Notes: generated from the letters alone by a model not told the origin. A DNA stretch of 64,000 bases from Calcarisporiella thermophila CBS 279.70 (GCF_041956535.1 NW_027192192.1:809796-873795), one strand, 5' to 3'. Counted from the stretch's first letter, positions 24,948 through 37,061 are shown. A program made the numbers and translations.

Positions 24948-26423
24948 CTTGAAGAGAGATTGGCGGAAAAGGTCTTTTCAAAAGACGAGAATGTGGAGTA
25001 TATCAGGAGAGATTTCGACCCTGCGAAAGACGCGAGAAATAGGAGGCGGGGGAGATAAATAAAACGAAAGGAAGTGGTGCGGGGGTATGCGTGGGATAGA
25101 TCCTTGAACCTGCAAGGTGTTTGGATGAAGAGGATGATGAGGAAGAAGAAGTTTGGAGGAGGAAAGGTGTGAGGAAAGCCGCAACGAGCATGCAGCCGCG
25201 ACCTTTATATGCCGTTTCATTTGACCCGCGAAAAATTTCGGGCTCCGACGGTCCGAGAGATCAAACCTAGAGAGGCCGCTCCATTGGAACATCGTCAATC
25301 AAATAATTCCTATATAGGCCAAGCCAGACTGGTAATTAACTTTCCAATGGAGTCGAGTCGAGCCACAACACCCTCGTTGTTTCCAAGCTCAACTTCCTTG
25401 GCCAGTTAGTCTTGCAAGCTCAACTATACGCGGAATACCTGGCTTTTTTGAATTCGCGTGAGCTGCACCAGATAACCTCAGGTTGCTCACAAAGAGTACA
25501 GCTCTGTGGAGTAGCTTCTCGAGCACAACATGAAACCAGAACCCAGACCTCTGCAGAACTTCCCGATACTCGCGCCTTCCGAAATCGTCTTCCGAGGAGA
25601 GGAATCGGTATTGCTTATGTTTAGCCACGCAAAATATATCCTCCTCTCATGTGTCTCATCTTGGCGAACATTGCGCGATGTATGGTGAAGAGCCCAAGGA
25701 TCCCAGAAGTTCGTGGTTTGCGGCATCCAACGGGCAGAATAAACCCACATCTCTTTTGCAATCAAGGGCCTTAGATCCGCAGGCAGAGAGGAGGCCACTA
25801 TCTGGTGACGACAGCCGGAAATGCATTATCCCAGATTGAGTTTAATATACACCTGGGAATATCGCCCACATCGAGGAACTCAGGCAAGCACTATCTAGTG
25901 AAGGAGAAAATAACTGAGTTTCGGATTTTGGTTTGCTTCGACTGAAAAAAAAAAGAACTCTTAGAAAATGGAGCGGCTACAAGCATTTACAGGTTTGGAG
26001 GTGTTGCCGGATATTGCCGAGCGCTAGGAACGGAGCAAAGATTCCCGAGTTGAAATTAACGGTGCCTTGGTTTAATTGAATGCGGACACCAGCCATTTTC
26101 TCCTGGACTATATGATCATACTTGCGGGTGAAAACTAGGTTGAGTTAGTAGATTTCTGCTGCGCTTGACGAAATCGACCTCTTATCACTAGAGTGACAAC
26201 GCCGAAAACTTTCGTCTTACAATAAAATGGATCCTGTTACTATGTGCTCTATGCAACTCAAATGGTAGTAGGCTATAGTTTTCTATTCAGAGTTTATATC
26301 CAGGAAACTTTAAGTTTGGGAGAGGCAAAAATGGGAAAACACGTGTACATATACTATATCAATTAATTACAGTTTATTTACAACGAAAACACCATGGAAT
26401 ACACGGTCTGCGTTCAGAACATG
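24948..26423. other. 1.5-kb intergenic region upstream of the LPMO gene
   Basis: Contains the LPMO promoter and the REV1 3' side. On the minus strand a TATAAAG box lies at 25203-25209, about 255 bp before the LPMO start. A GA-rich stretch is at 25120-25165. Open frames at 25209-25840 lack any protein signature. Confidence 0.45.
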
Positions 26424-29215
26424 TCAGAGAGCCATTAATGGGCCGCCATACTCCTTCGAAATGCGGATATTTACTTTGGCTCTTACCTCGCGGGCAGCCT
26501 CGCTCCATTCTGGGCTGTGTTTGGACGCTAATGTGAATGAAAAGAGGGCGGTTAAGGATCCAATAGTTTGGCAAACAAATAGAAATAAGACGAGTCATTA
26601 TTCAGAAAAAAAAAAGATATAGTTCAAAAGTTGAAAGTAGTAGGTGGGCCTTTTCCAAATCTCTATCTTCCACCAATGCGATCAGATACTGCTCGAACAG
26701 TTTAACGTCTTCCGGCTGTGGACCCACTTCGTTGTGTGTGCGTATCCACTCTCGGAGAATCCCCCGTAAGTCAGAGAGCTCGGTTTTGCCGAGAAGCGAG
26801 GGCTTTTCTCTTCTAGCCCCGGGGAGCTCGCTAGAAATTCTTGGCGGCTTTTCAGAAGAAAGTTAATAACTTTGCACGTGAGAGCACGAGCAGTGGGTTA
26901 ATTAATGATACCTGTATAGGGGCGTCTATGGAGTTTCTGGCCTCTCTTTTTCGAGGCTCTAAGAGTGGGGCCTCCGCTTTCTTGTGGGAATACTCTTGCA
27001 AAACTTCACTTTTCAATTCTAGTCCACACGAAATAGATGATTAGAATGCGTGACTCCTCCTTATTGAGAGCAAAAGAAAGACACCTGGTGGCAATGCATC
27101 CAAAAATTCAGGGTCTATTTCAGGTGGCATTTCTCGCCGCGTGCTACTCCCAGCAGGAAAGTCGCCTTCGCGCCAATGCTGCGTAAGCGTGATGGCGGAA
27201 ACATTTGGCTGCCGGATCGGCTTGTCCATAAACTTCTTCTTTTTGCGAGGGCTTTTTTTGGGTCGGCCCCTACCTCTTCTCGGAGGAGGCTCTACGGTGT
27301 CGGTGGAGGAGGTGCGGGCCATGGGCTGCGGAAGTGGCTCCTGAAGAAATTCGAGAATTTCATTTCTAACATGGCTCGGAAGCTCCTCTAATACATCGGG
27401 ATCAATCTGATAGAAGAGGGCATAAGTGGAAAAGATGCTTGGATGCAGTGAATAATAAATAAAAAGGGGTAGAATACCTGTGACGCAGTGGGGAGTAAAC
27501 TCGCCCTCTCATTCGGAGGAAGCCGCTTCGAAGCACGCATGGGTTCTTTGCCATCCGACCGCCGCTTTTCGGTGCTATTGCAGCTGTAGGCCCTTAGCAT
27601 CTGGTTTCGCATTTGCTCAGGCATGGCCAAGAGCGCTTCTGGATCCAGCTGAGACCAAGGCGGGAGATCAGTTTGTGTCGATGGCTCATTGACCGGCTCA
27701 ACTCTATTCGATATTGGGGGTAAACCCCTGGATTCTAGCTCTGAGATTTCAATTGAAAGTCCTTGATAAGACGGTAGAGCCATGTATGAGCGAGTTTATG
27801 TGGAAAATAAATTCTCCCATATAAGGTCTCAATTATAATTATAACCGTAATTACCTAATATTTCAGCTGGTGGAATATTGAGCTGTCGAAACATTATGTA
27901 GCTCTCGGCCGATATTTTGGGGGTATCGTTAGAAGCTTCGGACCAAGTTATGGTTTTGCAGTGGGAATCATCATCCTTGCGAGTAATTACCTAGCGCGAA
28001 CATAAAAAGTACCTCAGATAATGAGAGAATGTTAGGATTTCACTTCTATTTCTACTCACTTTTAAAGAAAGCTGTCTTCCCCGCCGCCCAACTTCTCTCA
28101 GATGACCACTTACTTCACCGGCCAGCCCGTGAAGGAATCTCTATATTATCAATCATACGTCAGCAGATGCAAGGATAAATACAAGGGAATTGGAAACCTA
28201 CCTCCACTTGTTCGTTGGTCTCGAAGCGAATTCCCCACTAAACGAAATATCATGTTAAATATTTCTATTCAGTCATGCAAGTAACTTATTTGCCTACGGT
28301 TACTTCAGCCCCAATCGAAGTTTGCGAAAGATCCTCTTGTATCCTCTCCTGGGTCCGGGGCTCCGGCCGCGGGGGGGTTTCAGGCACCTCCACTCTCTCT
28401 TCCTCCTCTGGCGTCTTTACCTCCTCTTCACTCTTCTGAATCCCTCCTTTTCGTAATGCAGAAGATTCTCCAGCGTTGTTCGACCGAGAACTTGACGCTG
28501 ACGCACTAGGGCTCGATGCATAAGCAAAGATGAGGCGTTGATCAGATTTGGGTTGAAGAAGGCGGAAGCGCGTCCAAGATAAGAGTCTCCCATGCTTTAC
28601 CGACTCAGTTATCCATTCCGGGAGCACAACGCGGTAGTTCCTGTTGTTAAAAAAATATTTAGCAAATAGTTTAATTAAAAAAATAGAGAAGAAGGGTAGA
28701 AAGGAGATGGAAAAAAGGGCGCACCGAAATTGATGCTGTTTGCTTGGGGTCAGATTACTGCACACGATATGCGTCACTTTGGATGGCTCCACTGGTGTAA
28801 AATGAAAAAGGAAAAACTGTGGTTATGGCATTGGAATTCTAGTGTAATAACTATTTAAATTACAATAGTGCTGGAAGCTGCCTCCGTGTTCGCATACCAA
28901 TCTCCTAATCTCGTTGTGATTCGGCTTTGTGTATCCGTTGACATGGATCGTGAGTCCTTGGAAGATTGGGGGGAATTTGCGGCCCGCATTTTTGTAGCTA
29001 TGGCGTAGAAGAAGAGGATAAATTTCTTGGACATTTTCCTAGCACCCCATTGAGCATTACATTTCATATTCTTGATCATTTAACTTTAGTCGCTTCGCAT
29101 GCATGTACTTCCCAAACTCCCCAAATTGGATAGCACCGTAAGGATCGAGCTCATCTACCGTTTCCACTTCCTTGTTCCCTTTAGCGCCATCGCGTCTCCT
29201 GGAATCCTCTGCCAT
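26424..29215 (-). CDS. REV1: REV1-type translesion-synthesis scaffold lacking the polymerase catalytic core
   Basis: Twelve exons: 29061-29215, 28864-28997, 28725-28791, 28298-28640, 28202-28237, 28060-28140, 27855-27990, 27478-27761, 27085-27406, 26912-27018, 26621-26847, 26424-26532; 666 residues versus ~985-1250 in yeast and human. Visible in order: FGEFGKYMHAKRLKL (30-45); BRCT 53-145 (FPPIFQGLTIHVNGYTKPNH, VVLPEWITESVKHGRLLSW); a Ser/Glu linker; the little finger from ~222 (TSIGAEVTWGIRFETNEQVE, then GRRGRQLSLKVITRK); three ubiquitin-binding motifs (LDPEALLAMPEQM, IDPDVLEELPSHV, IDPEFLDALPPEL); and the C-terminal domain (SDLRGILREWIRTHNEVGP, LVEDRDLEKAH, SPEWSEAAREV, KEYGGPLMAL) that binds other TLS polymerases and Rev7. 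The catalytic palm/fingers between BRCT and little finger (~330 residues) are absent inside one continuous exon. The last intron is AT-AC. Confidence 0.9.
26533..26620 (-). other. U12-type AT-AC intron in REV1
   Basis: 88 nt. The 5' end reads ATATCTTTTT (U12 consensus ATATCCTTT), the 3' end is TTCAC, and TCCTTAAC, the U12 branch-site core, lies at 26551-26558 on the minus strand, 18 nt before the AC. Joining GAACT to ATTAGCG keeps phase 2 and yields the conserved end of the Rev1 C-terminal domain. No GT-AG pair in the right phase exists here. Confidence 0.8.
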
Positions 29216-29637
29216 AGTGGCAAAATTTCAAGCGTTGAAATCAATATCCAGTATTCATAAGAGTTAACTTTATATATAATTTTTCCAATTCCGCTCAGAC
29301 TCTCATTTTCAACAGCCGTCATCAAACCTAGCTGTACGCTATAACAAAATCTATTATAATTTTTATGAAAAAGGGGCACCAAGGGCAATATAAATAGGCA
29401 AAAATAAAGAAAAAGGTAGATGATGAAATCACCAAAATAGAGAAAAATAAAATAGAAATATTATACAAAAAAAAAAAAATAGAAAATACACGTATTACTT
29501 AAACATTGCAGAAAAAAAGAGAGGGAATATGTTTACCACAAATAAGATCTAGTACCGTCATGTCCATTAATGCATTGCCCATTCCTCCATCCTCCTTATA
29601 ATTTTCCTCTCCTCCAACTAATAATATCCAGAGTAGC
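29216..29637. other. AT-rich intergenic region (REV1 5' / USP 3')
   Basis: Very AT-rich with A-runs near 29467-29480. Presumed REV1 promoter and USP 3' UTR; no gene seen. Confidence 0.4.
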
Positions 29638-31764
29638 TCAGCTCTTTCCATTTCCCAATCGTCCCTCTTTTTCCATCCTACGCCTCGCTGGGTCATTCTC
29701 CATAGCCAAAACAAAGGAGGCTTGCATCTGTTTATGGCGATCCTCGATATAGCCGTTCAGATCAACAGAATCAGAAGGCGAGAATAGACTCTCCCCATCC
29801 TGCGATATTATCGGTGGGGTGGTGAGCTCTGAAGACGACGCAGTATGGATAACATCGTGGTCCACCACGGCCTGGTAGAAGAGCACATAGCCGGATCCCG
29901 CCATTGGGGCGTCACCAAAGTATTTCGAGATTTCGGATTCATCGATTTCCTAGATAGGGGGAAGAGTTGGGGGACAAGGTGGATAAGAGACGAGGAGCTC
30001 TACACCTACCTCTACCAGGTCGTCGTCAAACAGCACCCACTTGTCATTCGTTTTAGTGATCGCAATATAATGACCATACTGCAAGCCACTGTACGATGTA
30101 GAGAGGCAGTGAGATTTAATAAATAGGGCACCGCACTTCATCAACACGAACCTTCCAATATGGACCACGATGGCAAATAGCTCGTACATACGATCCGAAT
30201 CCTCAGCATTGTCAGACTGATCCGGAAAGAAAAAACCAAGCGTTCCCATTCAGTAAATATTTCCAAAATTGAAAAAATTGCTTAAAGAGCTTACAGTATT
30301 AAATAATCGTAACTCAAAGGGAAACGTCACACGATAGGAGAGCTTAGCATACCGCTGCAGACGTTCCTGGTATTTGAAACGTTTCAGATGCAGTGCAAGG
30401 ACATAGGGCAGTTTTTTTATTTTCATTCTATTCAGTATTAGCTGGGTTATCTATCATTTAACAGAGGGGTCCCGATCAAGATAGCTACCTTTTCTCAGCC
30501 TCCTGAAGCCCGCAGCAACAATCGCAAAAGAACTTATTTCTTTGGCACAGCATCTCGCTCGCTGAGAACTGACGCAGGCAGGAAGTCACCGACGTATTCT
30601 CTTCAATGTCAATCGAGAGGTCAAGAAAGGCCTCATCCCGACACGTCACCTAGCCAAATTGTTGACACCTAGAATTTCAAAGCCCACTTTTCTCCAGACC
30701 AAAAAAAAACTTACCGTCTCACAAGTCAAGCATCTAGTTTCGTTGGTCAGTATTCCCTCGAAGAGCTGGTGAATCCAAGTGGACCCCGCGCCGCTATTCG
30801 AATGTGAAAAGTGGTGCGATTTTATAGTCCCATTGCTGCTTGACAAACTCGCCCGCTCATCCGACGAGTTGCTGGCAGTATGATCATCGCTCTCCAAGGC
30901 CATCCTCTTCTGGTACCGAAGTATATCTTCAGCCAGCGCGTTTAGCAAATACATAAGAAACTCGTGCGCATCTTGGTGGTCGCTACCTCGGAATAAACCT
31001 GTTTGATATTGCCGCGTGAGTATGAGTATACAGAAAGCACGGAAGAGAGAATAATAACCATTTTCTCGTTTGAGCTTTGCGATAAGTGCGGTGGGTGCAA
31101 TTACGGTATGGTTTCGTCGCTGTGTCCCTATTTTCCAGAATAGTTGCTTCAGTGCCAAGAAAATGGTGTCGTCCATCCCTGGCACCTCGAACTCCCCCCC
31201 ATCGGTCCCCGGTGGAATCTTATTCGAAGAGAACATAGGGTATGTCCCCATTCTGGTCGTATTGTTCGACATATTGGCGACTATCGACAGAGCTCCCATG
31301 AGGGATGGGGGAGATTGAATAGTTTCATCCAGCGACATTTTGCTGAATCTATCGGTGATAAATTCTTTTCTTGAAGTGGCGCTAGGCGAACTGGGTGCGA
31401 CGGGGCCACCTTGGGTCTGCAGGGGAAAAACAACATTGGGGTAACTTTGCACACACTCGCGGAAGGGTTTGCACGAGAAGAGGGCCTGGAGAATAGAATT
31501 GCAGAAGCAGGTATTACCAAACTATAAAAAAAAAGAGATCAGCTTTTGAATCGCAACGAGTAATCTGTCAAAGGGCTACATTTTCGAGTCCGGTGTAATG
31601 CTCTGTGGTAGAGAGTAAAATATCGTTGGAGAGGGATCGGTTGGATTGCGAGTTCTAGAGCAAACGAAATTTATGTACATCTGCATGCCAGAATCTAAAT
31701 TCGATAATAAGCAAGATCTACTCACAGTTGTCTTTGTTCCGACTATCCATTTCAAAAGTGACAT
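29638..31764 (-). CDS. Ubiquitin-specific protease, USP12/USP46 (Ubp9/13) type
   Basis: Nine exons: 31726-31764, 31580-31654, 31059-31521, 30715-30998, 30489-30649, 30295-30427, 30152-30216, 30010-30088, 29638-29949; 536 residues. The Cys box is [20 protein letters not shown] (catalytic Cys in NTC), followed by the [12 protein letters not shown] helix, zinc-knuckle cysteines (CLTC...CDCC), [11 protein letters not shown] and the His box [16 protein letters not shown] with LFDDDLVE; it ends SGYVLFYQ plus a charged ~75-residue tail. Insertions after the Cys box (Ser-rich, about 65-150) are longer than in animals. USP12/46 remove ubiquitin from receptors, kinases and histones and are activated by UAF1/WDR48 and WDR20, whose fungal forms are Bun62 and Bun107. 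The 60-nt intron 30999-31058 is a multiple of three without a stop, so its retention would insert 20 residues. Confidence 0.92.
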
Positions 31765-32558
31765 GATAACAAAATGGACAAGAGGTAGGCCAAAAGGAGA
31801 CCTTTTCGCATATATTATGTCTCGTCCAGTTTCTCAGATTGTGATGTGTTCCAAAGAATGCGTTGTATGAGTTGGCGTTTTGCAAGAGTAACAATTTTCT
31901 GAGAGGATGGAAAATGAATGGCCACCGTGAAAGGAAGAGATTAATCAAGACAGTAGTGCATACGATGTAGAACAGCGGAGTTGATTAGGTGGGAGGCGAT
32001 GAGAGTGGAGAAAGAAAAACAGCAGCACGTAGTGAATATTGACGGTGCTATTCAAGGTTCAAGACTATTAAAGTCTTTCCCAATTACCACGAAATACCGA
32101 GCAAAATGTGAAATTTTTCTCTCGTGCTGCAGCATTTGCAGAGTATTTGGCATCATTATCTAAGAATTACGACACAAGAAATTAAACCCAGCGAAATTTC
32201 AGTGCTTTATTGAAGGTTGCATATGTATAGTATATATCAATAGGATTATGAGATTCTAAGACTTTTTTTCACTGCTATCAATAAGAATGAACTTCAACCA
32301 ATTTAAAGAAAAAAAAAAAAGATTATATAGGCAGCTTTGTTAAAAAGCCACAGTTAGATAATCTTTTGTTGAAAAGACCATCCAGCATCATCATTTTGCA
32401 ATTGTTGAAATCACCAATGTTAGAGTGTTGAATCTCTTACCTAGAGAAAATGTTGAATTTTGCTCTTACCATTACACCGAGGAGCCTTTTGTTGAAAAGA
32501 CTACTCCATTTACACATCATGTACGTACACCTATATACAAAAAAAAGGAGGGAGACGT
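31765..32558. other. Intergenic region (USP promoter / MetE 3')
   Basis: AT-rich. A 16-bp sequence, CTTTTGTTGAAAAGAC, occurs twice in direct orientation at 32363-32378 and 32486-32501; each copy is itself a small stem (CTTTT/AAAAG). No gene seen. Confidence 0.5.
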
Positions 32559-35034
32559 CTACTCCCGTTGAGCACGGAAGTGACGCGCAACCTCGCACAT
32601 ATTGCTGAGTTGTGCCTGAACCTCGGACCAGGTACGGGTCTTGAGGCCACAATCAGGGTTGATCCAAAGCAGGTGCTTAGGAATATACTTCAGCATTTCA
32701 GCAACACGGTCGCGCATTTCTTCGACGGAGGGCACACGAGGCGAGTGAATATCGTACACTCCGGGGCCAATTTCATTGGTATACTGGTATTTCTCGAACG
32801 CGCTCAACAGCTTCATGTCGCTCTTGGAGTTCTCGATCGTAATCACATCGGCTAGGAAGGATAAGAAAATATATTAGCTCATCTTTTCCTTCTTCAACCA
32901 CTCTCTCGTCCCCCTCCCCCCCTCCTCCCTCTGGAGTAAGAAGGCCACATACCATCCATGGCTTGAATAGCCTCGAAGATGTCGTTGAAATCTGAGTAAC
33001 ACATGTGAGTATGAATCTGGGTGCTATCCTCAACACCTGTCGTCGACAAGAGGAAGCTTCGGACACTCCAGTCCAGGTAGTAGCCCCAATCCTTTCGACG
33101 AAGAGGCAAGCCCTCGCGAATGGCAGGCTCATCCACCTGGATGCACGGAATGCCAGCTTTCTCCAGATCCTGCACTTCATCGCGGATGGCGAGTGCAATC
33201 TGCTGGCAGACGTCCTTACGAGGGATATCATCACGGACGAAAGACCAGTTGAGCATGGTAACTAGGATGCAAAGGAAATCAGCATGGCAAACAAACAATA
33301 GAATGAATCACCCAACGTACCAGGGCCAGTTAGCATGCCTTTCATAGGCTTTTGGGTCAGAGTCTGGGCATACACGGTCTCCTTCACGGTCATAGCGAAT
33401 GGCCGATGAACATCCCCGAAGATCACGGGGGGCTTCACGCACCGCGAACCGTAGGACACAACCCATCCATTGTCGGTGAACAGATACCCTTGCAAGAGTT
33501 TTCCGAAATGAGCCACCATGTCATCACGCTCAGATTCACCGTGGACAAGCACGTCGAGGCCAACTTCCTCTTGGAACTTGACAGCATACTGAATCTGGGT
33601 TTTGATGAACGCCTCGTACTCCTCGGCTGTGATCTCACCCTTGGTGAACTTGGATCGAGTGACGCGGATCTCTTTAGTCTGAGGGAAAGAGCCGATGGTG
33701 GTCGTGGGGAAAAGAGGAAGGTTAAGCTTGGCAACCTGGCGTTCGCGACGGTGCTGGAATGCAGATTTGCGTCGGTACATGTCATCGGTCACTGCATTGA
33801 CACGTTCCCGAACAGCGGCGTTGGTAGTGTGAGAAGAGTTCTTGCGGGCTTCAATGGAGCGAGCGTTATCCGCTAGCTCATCCTTTACTGCAGTGTCGCC
33901 GGCATTCAACGCCTTAGTGAGCACTTTGATCTCCACCGTCTTCTCTGCAGCAAAGGCAAGCCAATCGAATACCTCGGGATTGTTCTTCTTCACATTCACC
34001 TCATATTTTGTCGACACAGGGCTGTGAAGCATGCTAGAGGAGGGTGCGATGAACACACGCTCCGAACCAACCGCTTCGACAACGCGACGTGCAGTAGCAA
34101 GCGCTTGGGCGAGATTAGTTTTCCAAATATTGCGACCGTCGACGAGACCGAGAGACACGACCTGGGTAGGCTTGAGCTCAGCGAGAACGGCGTCAAGTTG
34201 TTCCGGGTTGCGAACAAGATCAATGTGAATACCATCTACAGGAGCGTTTCGAATAAGTGCAAGATTGGGGGCGATGGTGCCGAAGTAAGTGGTGAGAAGG
34301 AGTTTAAGCTGAGGCGTGGTAGTCTTCAGGCGACTGTACACCGTCTCGAAGGCGGTGAGGTCTACAGGCAGATCCTTAATAAGGACTGGTTCATCAATCT
34401 GTACCCACTCAGCACCGGCAGAAGCAAGCTTGGTAAGGAGCTCTTCATATGCAGGGAGAAGGCGTGGAAGGAGAGAAAGGGTGTCAAACTTCTCAACCCC
34501 CTTAGCAGCCTTCCCGAGAAGCAAAAAGGAAATGGGGCCAAGCAAAACAGGGCGAGTGCGGATACCAAGTTCCTTGGCTTCCAAGAACTCATCGACGGGC
34601 TTGGTCGTTGCGAGATGGAACTGCTGGTCAGGAGTAAATTCGGGGACGATGAAATGATAATTGGTGTCGAACCACTTCTTCATCTCACAGGCGGGCACAT
34701 CGACCTTGGGAGTGGTCTCGGTAGCAGGCTTCTGAAGACCACGGCCCATAGCGAAGTACTGGGTCAAGCCATGAGGAAGATGCTGGTAGCGCTGAGGGAC
34801 GACACCGAATACGTAGGCAGTATCCAACACATGATCGTAGAATGAGAAGTCATTGCTTGGGATGTGCTCGATACCGTTATCCTGCTGGAGGCGCCAGTGA
34901 GCCTCACGAAGTTTCTTCGCACCAGCGAGGAGGTCGGTTTCTGTAATCTTGCTGGACCAGAAACTTTCCACCAACTTCTTCAACTCACGGTTAGCACCAA
35001 CACGAGGAAAACCGAGGTTTGTAGCAACAACCAT
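32559..35034 (-). CDS. MET6: Cobalamin-independent methionine synthase
   Basis: Exons 33321-35034, 32953-33261, 32559-32851; 771 residues, the normal length. It transfers a methyl group from 5-methyltetrahydrofolate polyglutamate to homocysteine, giving methionine. The N-terminal barrel starts [16 protein letters not shown] and has [20 protein letters not shown]; the C-terminal barrel begins [14 protein letters not shown]. All zinc ligands are present: His and Cys in [10 protein letters not shown], Glu in [10 protein letters not shown] and Cys in [12 protein letters not shown]. The gene is divergent from REI1. The first exon is unusually long (1.7 kb) and of typical highly expressed codon use. 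A CCTATTTAAGG-type sequence on the minus strand near 35174-35185 could be its TATA-like element; no CACGTG site was seen upstream. Confidence 0.97.
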
Positions 35035-35760
35035 TTTGAATAATGTAATTTTAGTGAGAAGGAAAAAGGGAAAAATTAAAAAAAAAACTAGGAGTAAAGG
35101 GGTAAGAAAATGAAGAGACTATTGCAAGATGAGAAAAGAAGAGTATGGTGAGAAAGAACTCGGTGAGAGAGTAGCCTTAAATAGGGGCACAAATCAACCC
35201 CCGACAAGAGGTAAAAAAGCTTTTTCTCGAGCACGCGCAAAATATAAGGTGATTTACCCCCAACAAAAGAAAATAAAAATAAAACCAGAATAGTGCTCCA
35301 GGAAAAAACTTAGGTTGAAGAACAATAACAAGTTCGATCAAGAGCGTGTAATGATATGCATCAATTCAGAATGGCACCGTTTCCATACTATCACTATTAC
35401 TCTTCCCTCAAGTAAAGAATTGCTTTTCCCAAGCTTTTCGTATAACATGCACCCCGCCTATTGGCTTATAAAGGCGTGCTTATTACGGAATGACTGGGTA
35501 CAACTGGCTAGAATTCGAGATATTAGAATCCGCTCTAGAGTATCACCATCTCCCTTTTGATAACATGTGCCTGCCCCATCTCCGCTATTTCCCATTCCAC
35601 CATCTCTGGAGGCTTAGCCATGGCTCTTTTCAATTTCATGTTTTGTCATCAGCGAGGTTTTGTCATCAAAGCGTGACGGCTAACGGAATAGAGACCTAAA
35701 CAAAAAGGTGAGGACGATACGAAGTCACTTCTTAGTCCGTTTCGTGATCCGTAATCCGTA
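35035..35760. other. Divergent promoter region MET6 / REI1
   Basis: 726 bp between two divergent start codons. A-rich near the MET6 start, with a TATTTAAGG-like box for MET6 around 35174-35185. No gene seen. Confidence 0.5.
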
Positions 35761-37061
35761 ATGTCCACTACACAACAATCAACAAGATCATCCCTTTTTA
35801 CTTGTCTGGCATGCCATGTCGCCTTCCACACCTCCGATCATCAAAAGGAGCACTACCGTACTGATTGGCATCGCTACAATTTGAAGCGCAAAGTAGCAGA
35901 GCTTCCCCCCGTCACAGCAGAGCAGTTTGCAAACAAAGTGCTAGCACAGCAGGCGAAAACCAAGGCTGCAGATGATCGTGCAAACTACTCGGCGGAGTGT
36001 GTGGCGTGTGGAAAAGTATACTCTTCGGAAAATGCGTACAATAATCATTTGCAGTCCCGTAAACACAAGGAGGCCGAGATCAAATATGAACAGAGAGTAA
36101 GCAAGAACGGACAGGAGACCGAAGCACGGAAACCAGCCGAAGCAAGAGAACAACCAAAGGACGCGAGCACATTGGAGAAGAAACCAGTACCACAAGCAAT
36201 CACAGAAGCAACCACAGAGGCGGAGATGCTGGATATTATCGATAAAAAAATCGAGGCCGCCGTTAGACTGGAGGAGACGGACTGTCTCTTTTGTACCCAT
36301 CAGAGCTCTACTTTTGAGAAGTATGTATTCTATGAGTCGAGTACTATCCCATGTACTAACACGGCATCCCTCTTCCTAGGAATATAGAACATATGACCGT
36401 GTCCCACAGCTTCTTCATACCCGATATTGAATACCTCGTTGATCTGAGCGGCTTGATCAAATATCTTGGAGAGAAAATTTCGGTCGGCAACCTGTGCATC
36501 TACTGCAATGGTCGGGGTCGACAAATGAATAGCCTTGAGGCGGTACGTAAACACATGGCAGATAAGGGCCACTGGAAGATTGCCTACGACACGGAGGATG
36601 ATGTGGTGGAGATTGCAGACTATTATGATTTCTCATCAAGCTATCCCGATGCAATGGAGACGGATGGGGATGGCGTGGAACTTCCAAGCACGGGAGGTGT
36701 TCAGTTGGCCGAGGATGAAATGGAGCTCATACTGCCCTCTGGAAATAGAATCGGGCATCGCTCGCTTCACCGTTATTACAAACAAAGCTTGCGGCCTACG
36801 CAGCTGGAGAGAGATTCGGCTGCCATCGGCCACTTGATTACCCATTACGAAAATGAAGGTATGGTCGGGTCGGAATCCGGAGGCAATAAGCGAAAGCAGC
36901 CCCGCGCACGAGGGTTGCTTTCCGATCGCGCCTACAACGAGATACACATCCGTAAGACCCATGATCAGTTCCGTGAGCGACGGAATCATCTCGACTTCGA
37001 TTCGCGGATTGGATGCAAGGCTAATAAGTTGCAGCGTCATTTCCGTGCTCAAATCTTGTAA
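35761..37061 (+). CDS. REI1: Cytosolic pre-60S maturation factor Rei1/ZNF622
   Basis: Exons 35761-36320 and 36380-37061; 413 residues. Four C2H2 zinc fingers are visible: FTCLACHVAFHTSDHQKEHY (about 14-37), CVACGKVYSSENAYNNHLQS (about 80-103), CLFCTHQSSTFEKNIEHMTV (about 180-200) and CIYCNGRGRQMNSLEAVRKH (about 232-262). The family pattern SHSFFIPDIEYLVDLSGLIK follows finger 3, and the C-terminus (HYENEGMVGSESG... TLRKTHDQFRERRNHLDF type) holds the basic tail that in yeast inserts into the ribosomal exit tunnel. Rei1 promotes release and recycling of Arx1-Alb1 from cytoplasmic pre-60S particles. Start chosen at the first ATG, 727 bp from MET6. Confidence 0.93.

Noticed and set aside
25487-25798. 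103-codon minus-strand frame upstream of the LPMO gene
   Set aside because: No recognisable sequence features; lies in promoter DNA.
30646-31452. Uninterrupted reading through the USP 60-nt intron
   Set aside because: The retained reading inserts 20 residues between the Lys-Arg-Glu-Asn helix and the QDAHEF motif where family members have none; the spliced reading fits the family.
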